A stretch of 20,000 nt of DNA from Chrysomallon squamiferum (GCA_012295275.1 CM022674.1:1800742-1820741); one strand, 5' to 3'; positions 1 to 9,008 are shown, counted from the first letter of the stretch. Notes: generated by a model not told the origin, from the sequence alone. Program-made: numbers and translations.

Positions 1-791
1 GTTAATATTTTAACGAGCAAAAATTCGTGCGTGCATGAAAGAATGAGCACTTTACAAACTGACAGCTTTTTTTTTTTTTTTGAGTAACCTTATTTAGCGT
101 TAATTACTGCTGTCGCTTTTTCTTCTGCTTTTTTTTTTTTTTTTTCTTCTTCTTCTTCTTCTTTTTTTTTTTTTTTCTAGTCGCGTCGCATCTGGAAATT
201 ATACTGATATATTGCTTGGTCGCACGCATAAATCAATAGAGCAAACGAGAACAATGTGTAACAGTTTAATAATTGATGACGTGTCAACACTCTATTGCTC
301 GGATCAAACCTCTTGGCGCTCGTGCCAGCTGCATTACGCGTCGCTATGGCAACGGTTACATATTTTTTAATTGTTACGTTTTAATTCCGGGTCGGATTCG
401 ATTGCGATGGCATCTGTGATGTAATAGAGCAATGGAAGAAAAGAAAAAAAAAAACTTTAACGAAAATGATAAATAGCGTTACATAATTTACGTTTGTGTT
501 TAAGTATTTGATGGGGGTGATATTGATTCTGCAAACGTGAAATATTTCTAAATTTTCATATTACAAAAATACTAATCATGCTATAATAATCCCTGAAGTC
601 TTCCTGTAATTTAATAATTAAGAAATATAAAAATGATAGCTGCAGCCTGTAAATTGATTTATAATAGATAGATAACAATATCACAACGACTGAAAGTAAA
701 AATATAATAATAATATTTGCATTAACTTCGCAACAAAAAACCATAAAAAAAAAGAACGCAGATAAATCTAGAGCCATATAACGATAACAAA

Positions 792-792
<1 letters not shown>
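1..792. other. AT-rich non-coding stretch with T/TTC tracts
   Basis: This stretch holds poly(T) at about 69-81 and a T/TTC tract at about 128-176. Between about 180 and 430 the sequence is more complex and richer in CpG, and contains the X-box-like site listed separately. I see no open frame with coding character on either strand. Confidence 0.6.
340..353. promoter_or_regulatory. RFX X-box-like site
   Basis: The 14 bases GTCGCTATGGCAAC match the RFX X-box consensus GTHNCCATRGHAAC at 13 of 14 positions. It sits in a CpG-containing, non-repetitive patch, unlike most of the surrounding sequence. RFX factors bind such sites in promoters of ciliary and neuronal genes in animals. The target gene is not visible, so the role is inference. 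Confidence 0.35.

Positions 793-886
<94 letters not shown>
793..886. repeat. (CT)n microsatellite, about 47 units
   Basis: This is an uninterrupted CT dinucleotide run of about 94 bases. It generates spurious Arg-Glu or Ser-Leu repeat reading frames on both strands, which are not genes. Confidence 0.97.
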
Positions 887-890
<4 letters not shown>

Positions 891-1123
891 TACAAGATAT
901 GACAAATGCCAACAGGAATATCCTGCCAACCAACGAAATAACATATGTATCATGTGCCTCAGGAAAATTATACTAATTTTTGATTTCGCGTACATATTCT
1001 CTACTAATAAGGTAATATAAGACTTTAAAATATTAATACATTATAAAACGTTACCACGGAAATGCAATTTGATAAACAGTTATTTATAAAATGAACTTTG
1101 AAATTAAAGACGACCGAATGAAA

Positions 1124-1154
<31 letters not shown>

Positions 1155-1280
1155 ATTATTTCTCTTGGCGAATATGTAATAATACAAATATGTGTGCATG
1201 TATATGTATATTTGTATGTATGTCTAAATCTTATATCTATCTATCTATCTATCTATCTATACATATATATATATATATGA
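1124..1280. repeat. TA and TATC microsatellites
   Basis: (TA)n occurs at about 1124-1150, (TATC)n at about 1230-1259, and (TA)n again to about 1278. The sequence between is AT-rich and non-coding. Confidence 0.9.
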
Positions 1281-1439
1281 ATTTAATAATACAAAAAGAA
1301 GAACAACACAAGATAATAAAAATAAAAAAATAATAATAAATAAATAAAACGTAAAAAAACCTCTTACTGAATTAAACCTTATACTGAAGAAAAGAAGAAA
1401 GAAGAAGAAAATCCAGGCAAACCATGTCACATATCTGTG

Positions 1440-1453
1440 GTCTCCATGGTAAC
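1440..1453. promoter_or_regulatory. Perfect RFX X-box motif
   Basis: GTCTCCATGGTAAC matches the X-box consensus GTHNCCATRGHAAC at all 14 positions, including both half-sites around the central CCATGG. On the minus strand it overlaps a good splice donor (ACG followed by GTAAGT near 1454-1459), so it could lie at a first-exon/intron border. A chance match this good is unlikely in 20 kb. The regulated gene is not identifiable. Confidence 0.45.
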
Positions 1454-1589
1454 TTACCGTGCACGTGCAGCTATTTTGTAAATAAATCACTGACGATTAC
1501 GTCCCACTGTAATTCCGATATGAAAAAAAATAACAACATCGCTTTTTATTGTCAGCATGACTGATCTTTTTCGTCTTTCTACAAAATAA

Positions 1590-1765
1590 AGTGGTTTTTT
1601 TTTTTTTTTTTTCAAGGACTGGAAGTCAGAATTGGCATCGTCTGCTTACTTATGTCACTTTGTTTGGTGTCAGTCTATTTCCGCGTAACATGTTAGCGAT
1701 TCAGCGAAATAATTTGACCAAATTCGTCAAGACGATGCTCTTATTGGCAGACGACAATTTTGATG

Positions 1766-1819
<54 letters not shown>

Positions 1820-2110
1820 TAAATAAAAATAAAATAACACTCAGTACGATTTTGTTCAACTGCTTACAGAATCATGATATCAAATGTTGTTTTCAGTCAA
1901 TCATTATTACTATTTTCAGTATTATTAGTAGTAGTAATAGTATTTCTAGTTGCAGTTGTGCTAGTAGTTATTTTAATACAGTAGTGGTAGTTATAATAAT
2001 AATAATAATAATGGCACTGGTAGTAGCAATAATGGTCGTAGCAGTAGTAGCGGTAGTAGTAGCAGTAATTGTAGTAGTAGTTGTAAAAGTAGAAGAAACG
2101 CTAGTAAGAG
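1590..2110. repeat. Poly(T), (ATT)n and degenerate GTA-type trinucleotide tracts
   Basis: Poly(T) occurs at about 1592-1612, and (ATT)n at about 1766-1820. From about 1920 to 2100 there is a degenerate trinucleotide tract built on GTA/TAG with GCA and ATA variants. A long open frame here is an artefact of the repeat, giving poly-Tyr then poly-Val/Ile. There is no other coding sign. Confidence 0.85.
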
Positions 2111-2660
2111 AAACACAAACAGAATAATCCAGTACCGTTGTAAGTGCGTGTATAAAACAGTTTCTGAAACACTGTTGACGTAGAGACGACGTCGTCACAA
2201 ACACATACCCATAATTAAAAAAAACAAAAACCCAACAACATCGTACACGTCGTTAAACGTAGTGGCACGAAACACATCCGTCAGATTAAGAAAAGCGGAG
2301 AAGTCCACAGCTGCTACTACTACAACAACAACAACGACGACGACGACAACAACAGCTTAGCTGACTGGACGACGCTAAGGTCGCTCGTTAACACGACGTC
2401 GCACACGTCGTGCCGTCACGTCAAGCTGTGGCTTACAGAGTGTAACAAGTTAATAGCATTAATTCATCAACGTGCGGCGAGGGACACGCGGTGGTTGTCG
2501 TCGTAACGTTGCAGATACACCGATCACGAGCGTTAAAACGTTCACATTAACGTCGCAGCCGATGAAGTGGTGAAGTGGAGGAGACAGGGATTTTAGTTTT
2601 CGCGGAGATCACTCACTAAAAACCGCATTCCCCGTCAGAACAGATGCGTCAGAACAGACC
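2111..2660. other. CpG-rich non-repetitive stretch with CAA/CGA tract
   Basis: This part is visibly richer in CpG than the rest of the left half, with several ACGTCG and GTCGTC words. It includes a CAA/CGA trinucleotide tract at about 2320-2356 and a short direct repeat CGTCAGAACAG at about 2633-2660. It could be an exon, a promoter or diverged repeat. I find no frame with convincing coding character. Confidence 0.4.
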
Positions 2661-3230
2661 TAATGAAGTGGAATCACGTGCGCGAAAAACGGGTTGATCG
2701 TTACGAGATTACATCCCGTTTTATTAATATGTACCGAACAACGAAAATGGGTGAGGCGCGAAAACACGTTCCGTTAGGAACTCGTGACTCCCGTTTTAAT
2801 AACAACGACGAATAACGAACGATATTGAGTGATGTGCGAGAAACACGTTTGACGAAAATTCCAAGCGCTTTGGTGAACATATCCAATAAATGAAAGAAAA
2901 CAAAGCAGTAACGATATTCTGTCTGTTAAAATGCCCGTTCTGGAAAAAAAATCGAAATTTTAGTTAGGTTCGTAATCACGTTGGCAACGAAATTCTATTC
3001 GTCATAATAATGTTTTTAAAAAAAAAAAAAAAAAAAGAAGAAGAAGAAGAAGAAGAAGAAGAAGAAGAAGAAGAAATAATAATAATAATAATAATAATCA
3101 AAAATTAAAAACGATATTGAGTTATGTGCGAAAACACATCTCTTACGTAACTGTATCCATTTTTGAACAACCAAGTCACATACGAAATTCAGAAATGTGC
3201 GAAAACACGTTTACCAGGAAACAAACAAAC
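2660..3230. repeat. Old degenerate satellite, about 75-80 bp unit
   Basis: Related segments recur with the core GTGCGAAAACACGTTT followed by ACGTAAC/ACGAGAT-like sequence and CCCGTTTTA or CCATTTTTG. Cores are visible at about 2678, 2755, 2834, 3123 and 3195. Segments from about 2701, 2778 and 3141 align along much of a unit. The array is split by an A/GAA/ATA microsatellite at about 3016-3099. The units are strongly diverged, so this is an ancient array. Confidence 0.6.
3016..3099. repeat. Compound poly(A)-(GAA)n-(ATA)n microsatellite
   Basis: A pure A run passes into GAA repeats and then ATA repeats. The poly(A) followed by simple repeat could be the tail of an old retroposed insertion, but no body of such an element is recognisable upstream. 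Confidence 0.9.
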
Positions 3231-3439
3231 AAAAAAAACAAAAAAAGTATTCAGAGTCGGACAGATTTCCAGAAATACCTATTCTTCTGTGCAGACAAAC
3301 AATTACGTAACAGTCTGCTAATTAACATAATAAGTAGTTACGTAACATCATTATTTAATACACTGTATCGCTGAGAGAGAAAAAAAAATTAAATAACGTC
3401 GATAAAGTTACGTCACGATAATAGATCTCCGACTGTTAC

Positions 3440-3486
3440 ACTCCGGATTATAATTGGGATAGTTCAACGTGACCGTTGATCTCGAT

Positions 3487-3526
<40 letters not shown>

Positions 3527-3584
3527 TAATAATATCTTATTTTCTGTTCGGTCACGTTGAACTATCCCAATTATATTCCGGAGT
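3440..3584. mobile_element. MITE-like hairpin element with 35-bp terminal inverted repeats
   Basis: The left arm (3440-3474) and right arm (3550-3584) are reverse complements at 34 of 35 positions, starting ACTCCGGATTATAATTGGGA. The loop of about 75 bases is mainly a TAA microsatellite. A TA dinucleotide lies just outside each end, separated by one unmatched base, which would suit a Tc1/mariner-type MITE. No protein is encoded. It is too short for an autonomous transposon, and the family assignment is inference. Confidence 0.65.
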
Positions 3585-3599
3585 ATAGATATATATTTC

Positions 3600-3745
3600 T
3601 GTATATATTGATGTGTGTTTGTGTGTGTGTGTGTGTTTTTATGTCTGTGTTTATTAGAATGAATACACACTGACGCATGCACACATACAGGCCTAAACAC
3701 TTATAAAGAGATATGGATCGACAGAAAATCGTGTCTATTTGTTCA

Positions 3746-3798
<53 letters not shown>

Positions 3799-3800
3799 GC
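3600..3800. repeat. (GT)n and (CT)n microsatellites
   Basis: A GT run lies at about 3613-3636 and a CT run of about 20 units at about 3751-3793. The sequence between is unremarkable. Confidence 0.9.
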
Positions 3801-4200
3801 TCTCTGAATATGGATAAACGTTAACACGCAATTCATATTACAAAAATAAGGCTTGAAATAATTTTAGCAAACTAATATTCCAGCTTACCAATTAACGCTG
3901 CCATGTTACAGATTCAGCAGCTCAGAAAATATTACAATTTGCTTCGACAGCTGTTCTCACTTACGCATTGACGCTGTTGCCAGCTGATGTATATCGCGAA
4001 TATTTCACATCCGTTATGCAAATAAAAATGAGCATCTTGGGACCTAGCTGAAAGCACTGCACGGAATCCATACAAAGGGAATGTCCATAAATTATGTATG
4101 CTCGAAAATCTAGATACTCTACAGACTAAATCTACTAGGATTCTACATATATATATATATAAAATATACATAGATACACACAGAAAAATATATATGTATG
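3800..4200. other. Non-coding stretch with octamer site
   Basis: No convincing gene is seen here. An ATGCAAAT octamer (POU-type site) lies at 4016-4023. A minus-strand open frame of 79 codons across 3932-4171 has no recognisable motif and runs into a TA microsatellite, so I treat it as chance. Confidence 0.5.
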
Positions 4201-4218
4201 TGTGTGTGTATTAACAGT

Positions 4219-4404
4219 GATAGTAGTGGTACCATTACTAGTAACAAAAGCAACACTACTAGTAACATAGTACTAGTATCATTAGTAGTAACAGTAACAT
4301 TATATATGTGCATACAGGTATTAATTCTACTATTACCACTAATGTTACTACTGCTATATTACTAGTAGTATTGCTTTTGCTACTACTAATGGTACTATTA
4401 CTAC

Positions 4405-4405
<1 letters not shown>
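4219..4405. repeat. Long imperfect hairpin of interrupted GTA/TAC sequence
   Basis: The left arm (about 4219-4296) and right arm (about 4328-4405) pair over about 78 positions at roughly 85% identity, around a loop of about 30 bases. Although the arms look like trinucleotide repeat, they share interruptions (GGTACCATTA/TAATGGTACT and CAAAAGCAA/TTGCTTTTG). The pairing is therefore better than composition alone would give. It may be a hairpin element or an inverted duplication. Confidence 0.6.
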
Positions 4406-4463
<58 letters not shown>

Positions 4464-4487
4464 CTGTGTCTATATATATAATAATAT

Positions 4488-4525
<38 letters not shown>
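4406..4525. repeat. Two (TA)n microsatellites
   Basis: (TA)n runs occur at about 4408-4461 and 4491-4522. They are separated by TTTCTGTGTC and AT-rich sequence, with a second TTTCTGTATG after the latter run. This suggests a local duplication of the block. Confidence 0.9.
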
Positions 4526-5400
4526 CTGTATGTATCTATATTATCAGAAAAAACCACAACAAATATATCATTAAAGGCAAACAAAAAAAAAGACATGAAA
4601 AACAAAACTGTGAGACAAAGACAGAAAGAAACAGAAATCGTTATAAAGAAGATGTAATATAAGAAACCTGCCGAGTAGAGACAACTTTGAACTTTGACAG
4701 CAAAGAAACAACATCGAGAGAGACAAGACATTACCAGCTTCAGCTGAAAGCGTTCATCTTCGTACCTTTCACTGAGTTGTACATTCCATTAAATGTTTCA
4801 TACGTATTCATGTGTGCAACAGGTGTGTGCTGTGTAGAGAGATAATTACTAACTCATAAATGTCGCTGTATTAATAATAATATGGAAGAATAAAAAGTAA
4901 AAACGAAATGATTTTGAATACTGGCCTAACAGTGCAGTAATGTATTTCAGTAAGACCATTTATGTGTGTGTATATAAATATGTATGTATATATATATACA
5001 TATATGTATGTATATTTGTATGGTATATAAGTGTATAATATATTCATTAAACGTCTTCTTTATCATATTGCCTAAACGTACACGCACAAGCACATACACA
5101 CGTACATCTGTAGCATAGGTAGATATGAAGACATACTCATGTATATAATACATACACACCTATACAGAAATCAAACCAGAAAAGACAAAAATCATGATAA
5201 AAAAAACTTGGTCATTATGTCATTATCAAAAATTAACACACACGCACACACACAGATATACTCTTACATACACATACACACACACACACTCTCCCATAGT
5301 AATCAAATGAAGATAACGATGATGATAATCTGAATTGAACTAAATATGACGTAATCTATTTTTCTTTTTTCGTCGTCAAGGCAACTGCATGATGTGATGA
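4526..5400. other. AT-rich non-coding stretch with TA/CA tracts
   Basis: TA-rich sequence lies at about 4970-5035 and CA-rich tracts at about 5237-5290. A nuclear-receptor-like word TGAACTTTGACA is at about 4688-4699. No frame with coding character was found. Confidence 0.5.
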
Positions 5401-5479
5401 AATAAACGAAAATAAGTTAACATCATCTCGGCACGATTCACTGTCAGCGGTCACTGAATGATTTTTATATTTCGATTAG

Positions 5480-5564
5480 AAAGGAAACCCGCAGATGCCA
5501 CACTTCGGGGTATTCCTACCGATCAGCGGAAAAAGGGTGTATTATATGAAGCCACAAATAAACT
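5480..5564 (+). CDS. Candidate internal or terminal exon, unrecognised
   Basis: This 85-base segment is more GC-rich than its surroundings. It follows a possible acceptor (TTTATATTTCGATTAG) and ends at a possible donor (AAACT followed by GTAAGA). The best frame reads RKPADATLRGIPTDQRKKGV then LYEATNK, with about two-thirds purine-first codons. The same frame closes with TAA just past the donor, so it could also be a last exon, or part of a small ORF starting at an ATG near 5459. A second frame is also open. I do not recognise the peptide, and no partner exon is certain. Confidence 0.22.
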
Positions 5565-5599
5565 GTAAGAAAAATGTAAATCAGTCATGATGCAGTGAA

Positions 5600-6299
5600 A
5601 CTTTTGTACGCCACTCAGTCTGTCTACGTTTAGAAGCAAGAGTTGTTTTATTTGAACCTAATCGTAAATACGAAAGAATATATATATTTGATAACGTCAT
5701 GGGACATTAACAGAATAAGAAGTAAAACCTTTAAAAGCTGGTTTGCTGTCTGGAGTATGGTGTGTGTCGTAAAAACTGCACGTAAAGAACATTTCACAAT
5801 ATTTTGTAAAAAAACACAAAAACCCAGTGAGATCTAGTTGGAACAGGAAAGAGTTTAACGGAATGTTCTGAGAATGGAACGATCCTGAAACAAAAAAAAA
5901 AATGCTGTTCTAAGCGGACACTCTGACTCTAAGTGAGCTAGGTCCAGTTTGCACGTGCAGTGTCTGGGTGCGTATGTTACTGTATTTTAAACACGATGTG
6001 GATATAGCTGTGTCATCAGCCTATGTGTGGCAATGAGTCAGAACTGAACGCTGTATCAACCTAAACAGCTGACAGATCAAACAACAAAAGAATTTCGCTT
6101 ACCTCTGCTTTTATTCTTCTCCGTGATCATATTTTCGTCAGCAAAAATTAACCATCACAAAATGCCAACTAGTGAAAAAAAAAACTAAATTCTCCACATT
6201 ACAAAACAAGCAACAGCAGAATCAACCGTTTTCCAATAAAACATTAAACCAGTAATTCCGCCGCCATACGCACGAATGTTTTACGATTCCAAACACACA

Positions 6300-6333
<34 letters not shown>

Positions 6334-6400
6334 ATAATAATAATAAAAGAGAATATTGACGTATTTTTACTGCCAGCTTATGTCGTGATGCTAAACCAGC
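5600..6400. other. Non-coding stretch with poly(A) run
   Basis: Mostly unremarkable sequence, with a pure A run at about 6301-6331 followed by AATAAT repeats. On the minus strand, a segment at about 6111-6172 sits between a pyrimidine-rich acceptor (TTTTTTTTTCACTAG) and a donor (AGAG followed by GTAAGCG). It contains a short start, M-I-T-E-K-N-K-S-R, and could be a 5' exon. No continuation was found. Confidence 0.3.
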
Positions 6401-6466
6401 CAGCCATTGGTCGATGAGCGACAAGGAAACAGCAGACGTCGCAACAAGCCTGTTCTTTGTTTTTAG

Positions 6467-6601
6467 AACGTCCGCGACAACAGGTGTGTGGAGAGTAGCA
6501 CTGCCAGCTCGACTGGCACCGCGGTCAGTCGTCTGCGCAACGATATTGAAATGTCAGTGGATGATGATCGCCCACCTGAAAGAAACAGTGGAACGTCTTG
6601 A
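6467..6601 (+). CDS. Candidate 3'-terminal coding exon, unrecognised protein C-terminus
   Basis: A strong acceptor (CCTGTTCTTTGTTTTTAG) ends at 6466. It is followed by 44 codons and TGA (6599-6601). The peptide begins NVRDNRCVESSTASSTGTAV and ends VDDDRPPERNSGTS, which looks like a hydrophilic, disordered C-terminal tail. Codons in this frame are strongly of the purine-N-pyrimidine kind (about half) and purine-first (about three-quarters), and GC content is well above the flanks. AATAAA follows about 80 bases after the stop. Another frame (about 6414-6638) and a minus-strand frame with its own acceptor-like CTGTTTCTTTCAG are also open but have weaker codon character. The upstream exons are not found, and I recognise no family. 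Confidence 0.42.
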   Translation, partial: NVRDNRCVESSTASSTGTAVSRLRNDIEMSVDDDRPPERNSGTS

Positions 6602-6677
6602 TCGTTTAACTGTCACTGGGTCGTGCACTCCTCATTAAAAAAAGAAAAAGAAAGATTAACAGCAAAATTGAAATAAT

Positions 6678-6683
6678 AATAAA
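6678..6683 (+). terminator. Poly(A) signal AATAAA
   Basis: A canonical AATAAA lies about 77 bases after the stop codon of the candidate terminal exon ending at 6601. The surrounding sequence is A-rich, so a chance match is possible. The position nevertheless fits a short 3' untranslated region. Confidence 0.3.
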
Positions 6684-6881
6684 AAACTAAAAAAAAATAT
6701 TTAAAAACAATGCTTCATTAATAACGTTGGATGTTTTAACGAAGCTGGCATTGATGAAGACACTTTTTTTTTCTTTTTTTCTTTACACGGCGTAAAAAAA
6801 TCTCAAAGTGCTACATCGCATCAGTAGTAGCAGGATCAATATTCGACGACTCTTCTATTCGATATTTTCCTTTTCCAGCCA

Positions 6882-6983
6882 AAGCTCAAAAATCGTTATA
6901 TATATATATATATAACAAAAAAATATATATATATATTTTTTGTTTTTGTTTGTTTGTTATATATATATATAACGATTCTTGAG

Positions 6984-7020
<37 letters not shown>

Positions 7021-7033
7021 CGATTCTTGAGCT

Positions 7034-7034
<1 letters not shown>
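6882..7034. repeat. Inverted repeat with a duplicated arm around TA tracts
   Basis: AAGCTCAAAAATCGTT at 6882-6897 is the inverted copy of AACGATTCTTGAGCTT at 6971-6986, with one mismatch. The arms extend inward through TA repeats and AACAAA/TTTGTT. The right arm is repeated directly at 7019-7034, 48 bases on. This looks like the remains of a small hairpin element whose TA-rich end has been tandemly duplicated. Confidence 0.6.
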
Positions 7035-7068
<34 letters not shown>

Positions 7069-7240
7069 CCTAACGTAAACAAAAACAAATTACATTTATG
7101 AAAACGAATACTCTTGACAGTAAACAAAACTAAATCATGTTGTTGTCGTTATTGTTGTTTTTCTTCTGGTAATAATACTGTTCAATAATAAATTAATTAA
7201 TACTGCATTATAAATAATCGAGTATTAAAAATATTTTTCT

Positions 7241-7241
<1 letters not shown>

Positions 7242-7277
<36 letters not shown>
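7242..7277. repeat. (CA)n microsatellite
   Basis: This is an uninterrupted CA run of about 36 bases in AT-rich non-coding sequence. Confidence 0.95.
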
Positions 7278-7278
<1 letters not shown>

Positions 7279-7366
7279 TAGTAATATATATACTCCTATG
7301 TATTCAGTTTTCCATTTCAGTTATGGCAGCAAATCTCTACAAGTAAAGATCAATTTAATTACGACA

Positions 7367-7510
7367 CCCGCCATTTTTGTAACACCATTATTGGGCAGAT
7401 TTATACGTAAAGGTCACTAGTACGTGCACTATACCTCTCGGTGACGTCATTTGTGGTAACTATGCGTTCGTGTCAAATGTCGTCTGACGTGTTACGTCGA
7501 CAGAGAATTA
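7367..7510. promoter_or_regulatory. Promoter-like patch with YY1-like site and CRE
   Basis: CCCGCCATTTT at 7367-7377 reads on the minus strand as AAAATGGCGGG, close to the YY1 site (ATGGCGGC). A perfect cAMP response element TGACGTCA is at 7442-7449. The patch is richer in CpG than its surroundings (GTACGTGCAC, TGACGTGTTACGTCGAC). Both motifs are typical of animal promoters. No transcribed exon can be tied to it, so direction and target are unknown. Confidence 0.35.
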
Positions 7511-7545
7511 AAGAGAATGTTTCTTCTTCTTCTTCTTCTTAATAA
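7511..7545. repeat. (TTC)n microsatellite
   Basis: A short run of TTC repeats of about eight units. Confidence 0.9.
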
Positions 7546-7693
7546 ATTTGTGATTACGTGTCTCGAATCATTTTCTTCTTTCGTATTGCCTAAAGCGCTG
7601 ATATTAACTGATCTATACACCGTTTAAAAACAAACTCACAACAGCTGTGATTTTAATACTTCACGAAGCAAATTTACGTAGACAAGAGGATTT

Positions 7694-7807
<114 letters not shown>

Positions 7808-8031
7808 ACACACATTCCTCTTTTTTTCACCCTGTTTGTCTTTTACCTCCTGTTTAGTGACGAATTATACCTAACACCGATGTACATGATGTTTAAATTT
7901 CATTATTCCCGGAGCACGATCTAGTAAATTAGGAGACAGCTGCTGTTGTTGCTGCTGCTGTGTTATTACCGTACAGCTTTGAGTCGAATTTCATTAGCAG
8001 CTAAACTGAACACACGAAGTATTCTCACATC

Positions 8032-8187
8032 ATGGAAGCAGATGTTGTTTACCGACGAACCCAAAACAGAGGAGTCACGAAAATAAATGGACCACGAAAA
8101 CACATTACGTTCAATTACATTAATTCTTACGTCATGCTTCTAAAAGCTGAATTTCGAGACTTTTTAATCGGATATTTTCTTTCATAA
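8032..8187 (+). CDS. Small ORF, 51 residues, function unknown
   Basis: The frame starts at an ATG in good context (CATCATGG) and ends with TAA at 8185-8187. It begins MEADVVYRRTQNRGVTKING and has mixed, hydrophilic residue use in its first two-thirds. About 70% of the first 36 codons start with a purine. The end turns hydrophobic (FRDFLIGYFLS). Part of it (CGAAAACACATTACG) resembles the old satellite near 2660-3230, which argues that it may be repeat-derived. It could be a small gene, a first exon or chance; I do not recognise it. Confidence 0.18.
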   Translation: MEADVVYRRTQNRGVTKINGPRKHITFNYINSYVMLLKAEFRDFLIGYFLS

Positions 8188-8498
8188 AAAAACAACAACA
8201 ACATAATAATAATAATAATAAATAAATAAATAAATAAACCCATATGATATATTAATTACTATTGTTCTAGAAATAATTAAATAATTTCATTCGTTTGTAT
8301 TATATACGCGGCCTAAATTATCTGATTCACTTGAATAAGGTTATTTTCGTTTCATTTTTTTTCAATGTTATATTTTTGTTGTTGCTCTTTTGTCTTTTCT
8401 TATCATCATAATCAGCATCACCGTCATGATCATCAACAACATCACTATTATTATTATTATTATTAAAATAAAAAGGTTATAGAATATAAGAAGACAGG
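8188..8498. other. AT-rich stretch with AAT/AAAT and ATT tracts
   Basis: Short simple repeats occur at about 8204-8238 and 8446-8464, with nothing else recognisable between. The ATT tract immediately precedes the duplicated block and matches the much longer ATT tract that precedes the other copy. Confidence 0.6.
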
Positions 8499-8836
8499 TA
8501 CTACCAACAGATTTATTTTGTAAATATTAAATTATTTTAATACTTTTAGTTACAGAATTCAAGTCATTCTCATTTCATATTCTCAATAATATTAAATAGT
8601 TATAGAAACACATTTCAAAAAATTAACTTACAGAATTGATGTTATGAATATTGTTTAGCATCGTGTTATAATTATTTCCAGTTTCACACGTAAAGAGATA
8701 GAAATATATTTAATTATGTTCCTACAGTCACTGGTTCGAACACGAAAGTAACCAAAGAAGAAAAAAATTCTGCTGATCTTCCAATCTCATGTTTTTTTCG
8801 TTATCATTGCTATGAATGATTATTTATCTAATTTAA

Positions 8837-8887
<51 letters not shown>

Positions 8888-8994
8888 CAATTACTGAAAT
8901 ACTAATGAAATCATACTTTCTTATTTTCTTGTAAGCTGTTTATTGTTTCCAAAGCTGACAAAAATCTACTTTGAGTTTCCATGAAAACTGTTTT

Positions 8995-9008
8995 GTTTCC
9001 ATGGAGAC
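8995..9008. promoter_or_regulatory. X-box-like site in duplication copy 1
   Basis: GTTTCCATGGAGAC matches the RFX X-box consensus at 13 of 14 positions. The same sequence is kept at 11985-11998 in the other copy. It lies about 0.45 kb downstream of the stop codon on the minus strand. Whether it is bound is unknown. Confidence 0.25.

Noticed and set aside
556-995. Minus-strand ORFs with long Arg-Glu repeats
   Set aside because: They are translations of the (CT)n microsatellite at 793-886; the flanking parts have no coding character.
1591-2127. 178-codon plus-strand ORF
   Set aside because: It runs through poly(T), (ATT)n and GTA tracts, giving poly-Phe, poly-Tyr and Val/Ile repeats. It reads as repeat, not gene.
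3932-4171. 79-codon minus-strand ORF
   Set aside because: It starts inside a TA microsatellite and has no motif; chance is the simplest explanation.
5643-5837. 64-codon plus-strand ORF
   Set aside because: It opens with TTG, is AT-rich, and has no motif or splice support.
6463-6582. Minus-strand exon model antisense to the 6467-6601 exon, with a CTGTTTCTTTCAG acceptor
   Set aside because: The frame is open but has poorer codon character than the plus-strand frame and no downstream poly(A) support that I could see.
8733-8743. GGTTCGAACAC, a B-box-like word suggesting a tRNA or tRNA-derived SINE (also at 11713-11723)
   Set aside because: No A-box or cloverleaf-forming sequence lies upstream at the right distance. 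The second occurrence is explained by the segmental duplication.
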